Shown: in pieces, positions 11,775 through 23,702 of the stretch
Layout: the number at the start of each line of letters is the position of its first letter
How positions within the stretch are numbered: the first letter of the stretch is position 1
DNA from: Sodiomyces alkalinus F11
Lineage: Eukaryota > Ascomycota > Sordariomycetes > Glomerellales > Plectosphaerellaceae
NCBI RefSeq assembly: GCF_003711515.1
Contig: NW_021167090.1
Coordinates: 379,346 to 443,345, forward strand
Direction: 5' to 3'
DNA length: 64,000 bases
Notes under the pieces: model-generated
What the model was told of the DNA's origin: nothing
Database searches by the model: none
What the model saw: only the letters and a program-made list of their open reading frames with translations
Position numbers and translations under genes: made by a program

Positions 11775-13179
11775 GCAACAAGAGGGGTCCCAAAGTCCTT
11801 GGTTCACTTCAATTTCATCCCCTCCTCGTCTGTTTCTCCCGATCAAGATCCATCGTTCTCCTCTGGCCTGTGTGGTGCGAGGAATGATGAATGAGGTTGC
11901 ACTCACTGATGGAATAGGTACACAGTAATATGATACTTGGCACACAATGGACGAAGAAGAGCCAACCACGTCCCCGTTTTGGGGTTAAGGCTTGGCGAGA
12001 TGTTACCTTCCGTACCGTTGTAAGACATTTGACGGTTGGGTGAAGTGGGCGATGTGGGTGCCCGGCCAGCCTCGGCGTCTTGTCCTCACTGGCTGCGCAT
12101 CCAAGTGCCGAACTGTCTGCTGCCTTGTCCCTGGCAGATGCAGCAAAGTGTCGTGTTGGTCGTGTTGGCCGTTGGGGGGTTTCTTTTTCCGCTCTTCAGT
12201 TCGACGGATGATGATCCGGCTCGGGGTTCCCACCTCATTGGGAAAGAAAGCATAGGGGAAACAGGGGGAACAGGGGAGGGGGGAACGCAGAATGGGATCG
12301 ATCGAAGAAAGAAGGGGTTATGCGCGCCAGAAGAACAACACGCACACACGCACACACACACACACGGAAAAAAATAAAGGTCTTACGTGGTTGGGAGCGG
12401 CTGGTTCAGGGTGAAAACGGAAGGTGATTTGGGAAGAACGGGTGCATACATGTCCGACGCCAATCCTCTCACAGGCCTCATATTAACTACCTATGCCTAC
12501 CTTGATAGTCTGTCCGCACGATTACGTCAATGGATAGAAGCATTAATTATGTCGGTCGGAAGAACAGTAGGGCATCGGAGGTGCGACTGGACAACCCAAC
12601 CCACCCTCCGCCAAGATGTTCGGAGCATTTATTACGACTGCCGATCCACGACACATATGTACACGTGTAGGTATCTAGAGGTAGGCTACCTATACCTGCA
12701 GATGGACGAGAAACAGATGGTTGCTCCCCTGTCCCGCTGCAACAGACCGAGATCACACAGGTGTACATATTATTCGTAGGTCTAGTCCAGTTTTGTACCC
12801 CGTTGATGAGAAAACCCTACCCTGTTGGGCTGAGAAAATGAAGCAGTGTGTGTGGGTGGGCTGGATAATGGATGTAGAGCTTATGTCATCGTACATCCTG
12901 CATTTCAAAGTTGACTTGAAGAGACGGACAACCAGAACCGTCCCGTCCCGTCCATCTTAGCTCCAGCCTCACTCGTAGTTGTTATCCAACAAGTCGACAC
13001 AGTATGACGTGAATAGGCGCAAGATGAACGACCCCTCTGATTCCTTCGCGCAATCGACTTGTTTCGTTGCTGCTCATTGAGTGTCGCGTCATTCGCAGAA
13101 GTACGGAGTAGAATTAGTGTGTTCGAGTCGTGCAATAATTTGTGGGAACCTCTTTGTTTTCTTTTGGTCATTTTACAGA

Positions 13180-13275
13180 AGAAGAAAAAAAGAAGAAAAA
13201 AAGAAGAAAAAAAGAAAACACAGAAAACACAGAAAACACAGAAAACACAGAAAACACAGAAAGGGGGGGGGGGGG
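13180..13275. repeat. Purine-rich compound microsatellite
   Basis: Repeated gaaaaaaa-type units are followed by five aaaacacag units (9 bp) and a G run of about 13. The compound simple repeat creates spurious Lys/Thr-rich frames. Confidence 0.85.
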
Positions 13276-16200
13276 ACAAAGGTCCGACCGACGCCACCGC
13301 ATCGGCCAGCCACTTTTGCACATTTCGACCAATTGCATGCTCAGAACGCCTCGGTTTAAAATGAAAGTCGCCTGTGGCTGGGGTCTTCTCTTACCCAGAT
13401 TTGCCGCAAGCGTTATACACTATCTCTTGATGACTCCTCCGACCCATCTTACGAAACGAAAGCGACATGTCTCGTTTGAATTGGTGTTCTGGACCTTCCA
13501 CTAATGAGGCGCTATTATGCTATGGTGATACTCCGCGGTATGGAATGCTGCGTAGGGACGAATGACGAATGATGACACAGCACTACGTACGACAATCCCT
13601 ACTTCCTACATCGGCCTCTCAAGATGCAAATCAAGGCCAAGGCCAAAGACCGGGACCGGCCCGAGAGTGGCTTCAATGCACTCACTCTCAAACGTGTGAT
13701 CAGCGCTACATGAATACACGTGTAGCTATTTTCCAAACTTCCCTCCGAACCTTCCTTGTCTAGGTGTCGCCTGATCGTAATGGTCCAGCCTATCTTCCGC
13801 ATTCGTAACAATTCGCTTTTACTTTTATGCGCTAGAAATGCAATGGGAAAGAAACGAAGTGGGTCGCGCAAGCATTTGTTTTTCGACAAAGCCACACAAA
13901 CACCGGACACTAATAAACGCAACTTTTACGCACGTCGGAAATGATAGTGGATCGACGTCCAGAGTTCAACGGTGTCTTAACTAAACGTTGCTGGGTCGCC
14001 CTCCTTGGGGAGGACATTAATAATACCGAAAGAGTTTATGCCTGTATAAAAGTGACAGATAGGATGACTGATCGCCTTCTTAATAATTGTTTCGGAAGGT
14101 TGGTCGGTTGGCTTGTTCCAGGCCTGGATAGCGGCAGCGGATTAATTAATACGAATTATTACAACTGTCTCAAACAAAAAGAATGTCCGACACGCAAATC
14201 AAATATCGTCAATTACGGATACAGCCTGATCTTATATGAGACCGCACGTGTTGGATTATATATGTACCATTTTGTCCAGCCAGGTTGAATGAGTGTTACA
14301 CTATCTTCGGAATGACACAAAGTTAGTGAATCTGACTGAGATCATTCGAGACGAAATGGGAAAAAGATCGCCCAGAGGGGGAATGCTTCGAGCAGTTTTC
14401 CTTGCACCCTTGCCACCTGGGACCGAAGTACGGTACTCCTTAACTTTTGCGCCTACCTATTATCATCTCTCATTTGGAATGGATGTCCACTCTCGGAAGG
14501 TGTGGAGCCCCTAATGGAACAGTTCTGAAAGGGAAGGTTGAGTGAGAGCGAGCGGAGCCTGGGAACGGCGCAGTTTCGGACGCGCACCATCCCCTAGATG
14601 GGCTAAGCCTCGTTCTTGTCCCTCGGTCCAGATGGGGTCATCGCGATATTTGGTTCGACCGCCTGTGCGCGTGACAAGTCCATGACCGCGGGGCCAGGAG
14701 GCCCACTAATAGAATTATTCTCCCTTCCTTCGACGAGTTCTAGCGTTACGCCACCACCAGCCTCTGGGCTTGTTTCTCTGCTCCCTTGCAGGGAGGCCCC
14801 GGTAGACCATGCATCCTCCTGACCAACCACGCTTCGCTACAGACGACAGTGGCCCGTACGCCCGTTCGCTGGTAGGGTCAGGGCACCCATAACTGGACGG
14901 CGCTATTCCTGGGGTCCCACTTCTGATGTGTCTTGGGCGCTCCCACCTTACAAGGTACGGATACCGCGTCTCCTTCCTCTCTCGACTGCATACCGTACGT
15001 GTTCGTAAGGCTCAGCAGGCGAACAGTCTCACTTCGTTGCCACGTAGGTACTTATATCCGAGCTTGAATGATTCCGAAGCCGGGCATCAGTAACGGAAGG
15101 TGGACGACGGTAATATCAGGCCCCTATGACTTCTCGACTTCTTCAAGCAGGTCCTCTCTTGCGTCTCTCGCTTGACTGGACGAGGCCATACCTCGGCTGA
15201 CTTCTGCTATTTCCGGCTCGCCGTGGCCACCTGGCGAAATAACTACTTCGGACATACGTTCCATTACGGAGAGCCCACGTACTCCGTAGTGATAGGTAAT
15301 GTATCCGTAGTGCGGACATGTAATGTAGGAATACGTTTCCCATGTCCCTCCGATGCGCGGGGCAATGAGGACAAAATGGCCTAAGTGGAGAGGAATGCGG
15401 TCTGCCCTGCGTGAACATGGGTGACGCTAGTTGGAAAAGACAGGAAGGAAGGGGAAAAAAAAGGAGAAGAAAAAAAGAGACAGGAACCCGATCCAGCGAG
15501 TGACGACTGATGATAGACCATACAACGGCCAAATGACGATGTTTGAGCGACGATCAACGGCTAGCCCGATATGCATCGAACTGTGGTGGAAAACTTCCAT
15601 TGTACTACCTAAGGTAGTATAATGCAGCCAGAGGAGAAGGTGGGAGAAGGGGAGAAACTGGAGAAGAGGGAACCGGGTAAGGTACGGATACATCGTACGA
15701 AGTAATTACCTTAGAACTGGAAGACAGAGTGAAAAGACAAGATCGTGCGAGTCGAGTCGGTACCAGATAGATACCTCCAGTCCGCTGATCAGCCTCCTCA
15801 CAGACGCGGCATTTTTTGGGGATAAGGACGAACAGGTCCGAAATGGCAGGGTATCGTTAGGTACCGTACCCTGTCACTCGGTCATTCCTGCCTTTCTCGC
15901 TTCGATGTTCCATCCCCCTACCTTAGTCCCTGCCTAAATACTTGGAGACGCCCTGTCCATTGAGTCCATGACCCTTTCCCCATCCCACTTGTCCACTTCA
16001 AGCTGGTTCTCTGGCCTTTCCGTCCCCTGCCCTCGGTTTCCCTATCTCCTCTTTCCCTAGCTTTCCCTAGATTAGGCCCCCTTCCACCCTTCCACCCTTC
16101 CAGAACACATAATGTACGAATAATAAGGACCCAGAAGACAGACACCAGAACAAAACCTAAGAAGCACCCGCCGGGGACATAACTTTTAACAGTGGAAGTG

Positions 16201-17663
16201 TTTCTTGCCTGCCGGCTCACCCCCAGACACCCACCTAGTCATCGTCATCCTGTCACAGGAACCCGAACAATCCGTCAGCTTGGTCCCTCGTCTTTGCCTT
16301 CTTCGCCTCTTCTTCGCCTCTTTCTTTTCCCCTGCCCTCCGACTTCGACATCTCACAACGTCTGTTAAGCGGAAATCTCTCGAGGAAAGCATCCCGATAG
16401 GCGCAATCTGCAACTTTTATTCTTACTTTTCTTTCTTTCTCCTCATCTTTTCACTCCTCCCAAGACACATAAAACGAAAACGAAAACGTTTCCGAGACTC
16501 GATCAATCGCCGCCCTATCTATCCGTCCTTGCCGCCCAATATTTCCTCCTACAACTACCTAAGATATCTACCTGAGATCGCTGCTACGCCGGTCGGATCA
16601 ACGCCTCGGCTGTCGTGACTCGTGACATCCGTCCGTTGCACGCAGACACACATACATACATACATACATACACTTCCGACCCGACACCTGATAAATTCAT
16701 TCCCACCGGCCGTATCTACGAAGTACTTGGTGCCACACGGCCTAGCACCCGCAGCTCAACATCGCACGCTGTCCACTTCCAGGCCCATCGTCGTACCTTA
16801 CGTGCACATGCACGGCGGCGAATTTCGGGAAGGCTTGTAAAATAACCTTCCAGTCCTTCGCGAACGGTCCCGGCACTAGGACATTAGCCAACGTCAGATA
16901 GCGGAACCACGACTACTGCCTACGCTCGACTGACGAAAGAGGCGTCTTCCCAATTTGCCGCATACGCAAACGCAGGGGGCGAGAATAGACGAAGTTGTCG
17001 AGGAATCGAGCAGTCGAAAGTCGAACCACCCTTGGCGAGAGGACACGGCAGTTGTGTGCGACGGATGCGTATTTTGGCAGTTTGCCGCAATTTGTCCTTG
17101 GTCGCACTATCCCCGCCTCCCAGCGCCGATTGCGATAACTCACCTGCATTCCTTTGTTCACCGTGGCGGGTCTAGCAACGCAGAACTGTCTAGAATTGTC
17201 TCACTGCTGAGAAAACGACAGGCTGAGCTTCTCTTGGGCTTTGTGAACAGGCCTTTCCCTTGCTTCTTGTCTCTTATCGATTCTTGGCTAGAGACAAGAA
17301 CACATTCCGCTCATACTCTCCTATTCGGATCGACCCTCCAACTCGTCGTCCTTGGCTGTTAGGTTATCTCTCCTTTTACCCACGAATAACTCGTCTCGCC
17401 TACCCCTTGTCTTCATTTTGTTGCCGTTTATCCAGACCTTCAAATGAAGCAGGCCCAACGACACTGCATTCCCGACACCAGATCATAGTGTTGCAATACA
17501 CATCACGACCGTCTAGTCACACCACCCATTCTTCGTGCCGGCGATTCTTTTCTTAACCTGGATCCGATTGACTGGGGGAACTTCGCTGCCTTTCCCCTCG
17601 CTTGGATCGTCTAGCCCTTGGCCGCTTCAACCACGAAGGGGTCACGGTTGTCACTGTGTGGCA

Positions 17664-18728
17664 ATGAGAAAGTCCAGGATAAAACGGCACTCGGTCTATC
17701 TAACCCCGTCGCCTTCACCCGAACGCGAGCTCCCACCATCCAGGCCGGTATCACTCCTCCTGGACTGGGAAGTTGGATCAACTATGACCGCTTCGAGGCC
17801 GACGAGTGGCAGTTTGCACTCGACTGCCAACCCCTATCACGTGGAGCCCCCTACCTTGTCTGAAATCTTATCCAATTCGTCTCGTCCGCCATGGACTCTC
17901 GCTGCCTTCATGGCTTACTTGTCTCAAAACCACTGCTTAGAGACGCTCGAGTTCACCATGGATGCCGATCGTTATCGCCAAGCCTTCCATCAGACGATGA
18001 TTGAACAGACTGCGTCAGTTCGCGACGGTGCCGACTATATTTGCTCTCTCTGGGAGAAACTTATGCAGGCATACATCATCCCATACGCTCCCCGCGAAGT
18101 CAATCTTCCCGCCCGAGTACGAGATCATCTTCTCGCTCATCCGTGTACCTGGTCCCCACCCCACCCTGATGAGCTCGGCGAGGCTGTTAGCATTGTGTAC
18201 GAGTTGATGAACGACTCGGTGCTGCTCCCCTTCATCGAGTCGCTTTCCCCGGCGCAATCTGAGGTCTATCTGGCCGACGACAGTGCAGAGGTAAGGCAAG
18301 GACGTTCGAAAGTTCGACCCCAGACGGAATCTGGACCGAAGAGGTCAGACGAATCGAGCCGTTCCCCCAAGTTCCTGCCACAACTGGTCATCGGCCGCGG
18401 CGGGACCAATAGCCGCACAACCTCGACGTTTGCCGAATTCGGCGAGCGAGAGGGTCTCACCGACGACAGCGGCAGTGCTTCCTCGCCCGCTGCAGAACCC
18501 ATGACGCCGCCCACAACTCCCCCAACCTCGGAATCGACATTATCGCAATCGCCCGGTAGCTTTCAGAGAGCGCTGTCCGCCCACACCAATGGTTGGAAGA
18601 AGGTCGGTGCAAAGCTCGGGTTCGGCCGCAAGTCGCGCAACTCGAGGCACCGGTCACATCCAACATCGTCCGGCCCCGTAGACGGAGACGTTACTATGAG
18701 TGACGCCAGCCTGAGCGGGGTCTCATAG
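17664..18728 (+). CDS. rgsA: RGS-domain protein, RgsA type (regulator of G-protein signalling)
   Basis: The frame starts at ATG 17664; a second in-frame ATG at 17784 is equally possible and starts closer to the conserved part (314 instead of 354 residues). The conserved opening PPTLSEILSN and PWTLAAFMAYLSQNHCLETLEF marks the RGS domain, which runs for about 120 residues to LLPFIESLSPAQSE. A Ser/Thr/Pro-rich tail with GWKKVGAKLGFGRKS follows. RgsA-type proteins accelerate GTP hydrolysis by G-alpha subunits that control stress response, pigment and conidiation in Aspergillus. The frame ends at TAG 18726-18728, but the same frame stays open to 19589. A 60-nt interval 18678-18737 (gtagac to acag) would join both parts in frame into a 621-residue product (581 from ATG 17784). 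Confidence 0.8.
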   Translation: MRKSRIKRHSVYLTPSPSPERELPPSRPVSLLLDWEVGSTMTASRPTSGSLHSTANPYHVEPPTLSEILSNSSRPPWTLAAFMAYLSQNHCLETLEFTMDADRYRQAFHQTMIEQTASVRDGADYICSLWEKLMQAYIIPYAPREVNLPARVRDHLLAHPCTWSPPHPDELGEAVSIVYELMNDSVLLPFIESLSPAQSEVYLADDSAEVRQGRSKVRPQTESGPKRSDESSRSPKFLPQLVIGRGGTNSRTTSTFAEFGEREGLTDDSGSASSPAAEPMTPPTTPPTSESTLSQSPGSFQRALSAHTNGWKKVGAKLGFGRKSRNSRHRSHPTSSGPVDGDVTMSDASLSGVS

Positions 18729-18737
18729 GAAGTACAG

Positions 18738-19589
18738 GTCGTGTCATCAACCACATCCACATCACCAGCCGTCTCCGTTACCCGGTTCCCCATCGATGAC
18801 GGCGATGGCAACAGCCACGTCCCATCGTGGGAGGAGCCCCACCCAGGCAGACCGCTGTCTTTGCCGTTTGAGACGACCTCTGACCTGGTTGGGAGAGCGG
18901 CTGGCGCTGGCTCTCACCACGTCGGCGGTGGATACAGGGGTGGCACGGCCGCAAAAGGGCAGAGTCCATACACTAAACCGAACCGACATATGCTGGTTCG
19001 ACGGCAGGCCCGTGTGCGCACACGTGATAGTCTCGCTGTTACTTCGGTTAGTCCAACGACGCAGGCCCAAATAGGTCATGCGAACGTTTGCTCTAGTCCA
19101 ACGGAGACGATCGGGAAAGCAACGGTGTCGACGATCACGTCCACGACGATCACTTCTACGGCCCTACTAGAGACTGTGAGACCTCAACTCAACCTCGACA
19201 CTGAAATGATCTCAGCCGAATCGCCGCCTGCCTCACAGCCGTCGTCTCCTTATGTTTTCTCTGACGTATCGAACTTCCTCATGATCGGTTCGCATTCTGG
19301 GTTGGGAGTGGAGCCGCAGACGCCGTCCGGTGACTTCTTGGTTTACGATCGCGCTGCGCCCGAGGAAGACCTCTATGGTTGGGACGAGGAGCTTGAGCGA
19401 CATCTGACGACTGGAAGCGTCCCGGTGGGCCCTGGTCAATTTCGTGACCCCGACGCAGTCGATGGTCGTCGGCACGCTAGGGCCAGCGGGCCCCGTCGCA
19501 ATCTGTTACGACGCGTCTTCCACAGGAGCCATGCATCGCAAGACGCCGTTACCTCCGAGTCTCGACGGACGAGCAACTCGTCACTCTAA
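18738..19589 (+). CDS. Possible C-terminal extension of the RGS protein, or separate hypothetical exon
   Basis: This stretch continues the exact frame of the RGS gene after TAG 18726-18728 for 283 codons to TAA, with C/G-rich third positions typical of the neighbours. It has no ATG near its start, so it is unlikely to be a free-standing gene unless spliced to an upstream exon. The protein is Ser/Thr-rich with an acidic patch (PEEDLYGWDEELERH) and a basic C-terminus (RRNLLRRVFHRSH). I recognise no domain. It is either an alternative tail included when 18678-18737 is removed as an intron, or the residue of a stop-gain mutation in a longer ancestral gene. Confidence 0.5.
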   Translation, partial: VVSSTTSTSPAVSVTRFPIDDGDGNSHVPSWEEPHPGRPLSLPFETTSDLVGRAAGAGSHHVGGGYRGGTAAKGQSPYTKPNRHMLVRRQARVRTRDSLAVTSVSPTTQAQIGHANVCSSPTETIGKATVSTITSTTITSTALLETVRPQLNLDTEMISAESPPASQPSSPYVFSDVSNFLMIGSHSGLGVEPQTPSGDFLVYDRAAPEEDLYGWDEELERHLTTGSVPVGPGQFRDPDAVDGRRHARASGPRRNLLRRVFHRSHASQDAVTSESRRTSNSSL

Positions 19590-20489
19590 TAAGCGCGACC
19601 TATGTATTTTATTTTCTCTCTCTCTCTTTTTCCTTCCTCTTTTTCCTTCTTTTTTGATACCCTACTTGCACAGAATTTTTCAGGGCTCGATACTTTTCCT
19701 TCTCCATCTACGGTTTGCAGTAACGGGTTTCAAAACGTTTGGTGGCGCACAGGGATGGGAGGGCCATGTCATCAACAGCATTTTAACGAATACCGGGGGG
19801 GCATAGAGAAGTACAGGCATTGTAGACAGGCGTGCGGGTACTTGGTATTGTGGGTTTCCTAACCCTGGCTGGGTTTGGCATTGCACGGATGACGATGGGA
19901 AGACATGAAAACGAGAAATGTTTGAATAGAGGATCGCAACCACGTCTCCTTGGGAGAAGGAGTCGAGGGGAAGGAAACGAGCGCTCTAAGGAACCCCATT
20001 CCACCCTTTCGCAGTCTTTTCATGTGTAAGATTTTCGGACTAGAGGATTATCTGCCCATCTCCACGGCCTTTCATGTTCACTTTCAGCTTTGGGTTGGAT
20101 ACGAAAATGCCGATGCTCTGTGGCAGTTAATTCTTGGATGTGGATTCTCCCAACTCATAAGGCTGGGTTCTGAATGTGTTCCATGTATAACCTTATATAA
20201 CATGTATCCCTATTCTGCCGCCTTCTTTCGTTGTGAACCTGAATGGTGAGTCGTAACTTTTGACTTGCAAAAATCGCAGTGTTTGTCCAATCTCCACGAG
20301 GTCAACAGATCGGATTATATTTGGTATTTGTTGAAAGTAGGAAGGTTGATGAACATGGTGGTATGATGGTATCGAGGCCAACGGTGCAATGTGTTGGCTC
20401 TCATGTTGGCGCAAGAGTAACTAACCACCGATCTATATAGGCCCATGCCATCCCCCAGCCATTGTTTCCACCACGTTACACTGCATTAC
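19590..20489. other. Intergenic region between convergent genes
   Basis: 3' flanks of the RGS gene (+) and of GUT2 (-). CT-rich sequence lies just after 19600; no gene is seen. Confidence 0.6.
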
Positions 20490-22634
20490 TCACTCGTCTC
20501 TCTGCCTGTCATGGCGCGAGAACATCTTGAACTCCGACGAGTTGGTGAAATCTATCCCACCCTCTTCGATCTGTTTCCTCGTGGATGAGAGCAATGGCTT
20601 CGGCAAGCCCATGGATTCAAGGAAGGCGACGGCTACGAAAAGAGAGAAAAAGAGACGTAAGCGATATGGACAACATCGTATATGGGGGGGGGGGGGGGGG
20701 GGGGGGCATAGAATGTCAAAGCGTCGCTACTCACTTTCTTTCCATTCCAGGTCTTGCCGGTTCTTGTCCCACCCCAGCTCCTCGCTCATGATGTCGATGG
20801 TCCTGGGCAGGGCCTCGAGGGCCGCCTGGGCGCTGAGGAAGGCGAGGCGGGTGCGACGGGCCAGGACATCGACGGCGGTCTGGGCGTACTCGTGGCGGAC
20901 GGCGTAGCGGACCTCGCCGTCGACGAAAGGGTAGAGCGAGGAGATGCGGTGGCCGCGGGCGGGGAAGCGCTTGGCGGTGGGGCTGCAGAGGGCAGCGATG
21001 GACCAGGCGCGGTCGCCGTAGCTCTCGGTGAGGTGCTTGGCGACCTCGGTCTCGAGGCCGAAGTGCTGGATGACGTTGATGAAGAGGGTCTTGCTGAAGC
21101 CGTGGGCGCCGATGAGGCGGACCTTGTGGGTCTGGCAGGAGCCGTCGAGGATGGCGCCGTCGTCGACGACGTCGGTGCCGCTGATGCGCGGGGCGGTGCC
21201 GTACGGGCGGGGTCGCAGGCCGAACTCCCGGATGGTGGCGTCGACGCACTCCTCGGCCATCTGGCGGTAGGTGGTCCACTTGCCGCCGGCGCAGGTGACC
21301 AGGCCTGACGGGGAGATGTCGATGAGGTGGTTGCGCACGAGGGACTCGGTGTTCTTGGCCTTGGGGTCCTTGACTAGGGGCCGGATGCCGGACCAGGCGG
21401 CCAGGACGTCCCCTCGACGGACATCGATGTCCGGGGAGAGGTATTGCCTGATTTCCTGCAGAATCCAATCGATCGACTTCTCGTCAGGCAGCGGGTTCTG
21501 GGTGATGGAGCATGGGTCGTCCGTGGTGCCGGCAATGGTGTTGCCCTGCCATGGAAGGAAGAAGATGACTCGGCCGTCGGACGTCCTTGGATCTATGAGG
21601 CCCATCTTGGCAGGGCTGTAATAGCCCGGAAGGACGATGTGGACGCCAGACGAAGGGGCGACGATGCGCTTGCAGGAGGGGTCGTCCATGGCCCTGATCG
21701 AGTCGGAAAACGGACCGGTGCAATTGATGATCGACTTGGCTCGGACGGGCATAGGATCAGAGCGCGTGCCGTTCTTGTCGGCCACCAAGTCCCTGACGAC
21801 AGCACCGCAAAGCTTGCCATTCTCGTCCTTCTGAAGGCCCGTCACTTCGACATGGTTCAATACGGTGGCCCCATACAGCGCAGCGGTCATGGCGAGAGAC
21901 ACGTTCATTCGCGAGTCGTTGTGCGCACCATCGTAATAGACAAGAGCGCCGACTAGTCCGGTCTTTTTAAGCATGGGAAAAGCGTCGAAAACCTTGCTCC
22001 TCGGGAGGAAGTAGGAGCTCTCGATACCCTCGCTCCCGGCGAGGAGGTCGTATGTCTTGGTGCCGGCCCAGAAGTACGGTACCTTCCACCAACGGTCTAT
22101 AGGGATCATGATGGGAAGCCACATACTCAAATGCGGTGCGGTCTGTAAAAAGTATTTGCGCTCCTTTAGGGCCTCCCGCACGAGCTGGTACTGGGCATAG
22201 TCGAGGTTCCAGACGGCTTTCTCGAGATATCTGACGCCGCCATGTACTAACTTGGTGCTTTTGCTGCTCGTGCCACTACTGAAATCATCCCTCTCGATGA
22301 GGGCGACCTTGAGACCCCGAGTGGCAGCGTCGAGAGCGACGCCAGTACCGGTAGCACCTCCACCGATGATGAGCATGTCATATTCTTCGCCGTCGGGTCC
22401 GGACCTCTTCTTCAGCGCGGCGATCTGCTGGGAGCGACTAGGCGCCCTCGGGAACTGCGGGAGCTTGAAGTTACCATCCGGGCCGAAGATGGGCGGCGGA
22501 ACAGCGGCGGCTTCGTAGCCGGGGATGTTGCGAGGTCGGTAGGTATAGTAGACGAGGACACCTCCTGCGGCGAGTGCACCTGCAGCAGGTGCCAGTCGTC
22601 TCAGGAGTCTGGAAGAAGAGGGAGTGGGAGGCAT
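20490..22634 (-). CDS. GUT2: Mitochondrial FAD-dependent glycerol-3-phosphate dehydrogenase
   Basis: Two exons on the minus strand, 22634-20735 and 20632-20490, encode 680 residues. The intron 20734-20633 (102 nt, GTGAGT to TAG) contains a run of 23 C on the coding strand. Without splicing the frame would stop at 20727; splicing restores the conserved continuation WKETVAFLESMGLPK. An N-terminal basic stretch and a hydrophobic segment (about residues 14-30) fit import and anchoring in the inner mitochondrial membrane. The FAD motif IIGGGATGTG lies near residue 90, followed by SSGTSSKSTKLVHGGVRYLE, a DAO-family hallmark. The enzyme oxidises glycerol 3-phosphate to dihydroxyacetone phosphate and feeds electrons to ubiquinone, serving glycerol use and the G3P shuttle. 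The promoter carries a GATCACGTGATC palindrome about 740 bp upstream and an AGTACCTTACTCC repeat array. Confidence 0.95.
20684..20706 (+). repeat. G23 homopolymer (C23 on the coding strand) in the GUT2 intron
   Basis: A run of 23 G on the plus strand sits wholly within the 102-nt GUT2 intron, between donor and branch region. Length is likely unstable and error-prone in sequencing. Confidence 0.9.
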
Positions 22635-23148
22635 GGCGGGCTAAGCGGCGAAAGGATTAGATAGGTAGCGAATGCTCAGTCTAGGCATTGGTGATCATCC
22701 CTTCACGCGTTGACTGCTGACTGTGAAAAGAACTCGAGGCAGTCGGGCACAGAATGGACGCGGATACCCGGCGAAATATGATGATGAGAGGGCCAATGTG
22801 GCAGGATGGACTTAGAAGCTGGAGAAGGGCCAAGATCGGATCTGCAATGGATGAAAACGGAATAAGATCAGCCTAGACCTGTGCCGAAAGAGAGGGCGTT
22901 GAATGGGAGGAGTACGGAGTTATCCCCAAACCAACGCCAAAGCCAACTCCAACTATCGCGGACGAACTCGTACAGTACGCAAGACTCGAGACAAACCTAG
23001 AGCCTCGAAAGGGTAATATATAATGTGCATGAAGTTGATATGATCGGAAGGTACTGGTATGAAAGGAGAGAACATGACGCACGAAAACCTCGTAAACGAG
23101 GTGATGTGATGGGGAGATAATGGGGGAGAGTTCTGGATTGCAAGTATT

Positions 23149-23210
23149 CCAGTACCTTACTCCAGTACCTTACTCCAGTACCTACCTTACCTACCTTACC
23201 TTACTCCAGC
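23149..23210. repeat. 13-bp AGTACCTTACTCC tandem array, decaying into (ACCTT) units
   Basis: The word ccagtaccttact starts at 23149, 23162 and, partly, 23175 (period 13). It is then followed by short taccttacc units. It lies about 515-575 bp upstream of GUT2. Confidence 0.8.
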
Positions 23211-23372
23211 AAGTTTCCAAGCAGTGAGACCGGATAAGACAGCACGGACCTTTAAGGTTCAAAGGCCCACTCTTTCTACGTCATTATCCGAATGCAGGAG
23301 TCTACACTTACGAGAAATTATTACCTAAGGTAGGGGAATTCCACTTTTCCGAGGGAAGGCACAGATGATTTA

Positions 23373-23384
23373 GATCACGTGATC
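23373..23384. promoter_or_regulatory. E-box palindrome GATCACGTGATC
   Basis: Perfect 12-bp palindrome with a CACGTG core, about 740 bp upstream of GUT2 on the minus strand. Candidate Cbf1/bHLH site; binding is inferred. Confidence 0.45.
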
Positions 23385-23702
23385 CCGGGTTCGTCTTTCC
23401 CCTTTTGCCCTTCTGCTCCGACATCACATCACCACAATCTTCAGTCGTCACCAACCTTCGCCACGTACAACAATACACCAATATATACCAAGCTCTGTAT
23501 TAAGAGCTCATAGCATTTTGATTGTACAATGCTCCAGGTCTGCGATTTCACACAACGTCCTTTTGCAATCTTACATTCATATATTTCCTCCCGGTAGGAA
23601 CGAACACCCCGAGTCCACTGTCCATCCATTTCCACCCATTGCTGGAGGGGAAAAGAAATGTCAAGAATATCGAAAGACGACATCCAATGACGAACAACAC
23701 AT

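Larger units (their letters stand above)
10031..17663. other. Long intergenic region without a recognisable gene
   Basis: Over 7.6 kb I find only short frames without conserved motifs or consistent codon bias. The longest are 174 codons at 10951 and about 138 codons at 12905 (minus) and 16205. Contents: T22 at 11753-11774, an (AC)n tract at about 12341-12364, a GAAAA-rich block followed by five 9-bp aaaacacag units and a G run at 13180-13275, and scattered GTAC/ACGT-rich words. From about 16200 the plus strand is C/T-rich and is probably the distal promoter and long leader of the RGS gene. Non-coding RNA or small spliced genes cannot be excluded. Confidence 0.5.
22635..23702. other. Intergenic region: GUT2 promoter and 3' flank of the MHYT gene
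   Basis: Holds a tandem array at 23149-23210 and an E-box palindrome at 23373-23384. No gene is seen. Confidence 0.6.

Noticed and set aside
13941..14288. 115-codon plus-strand frame
   Set aside because: AT-rich mixture without motif, no splice or promoter context to support it.
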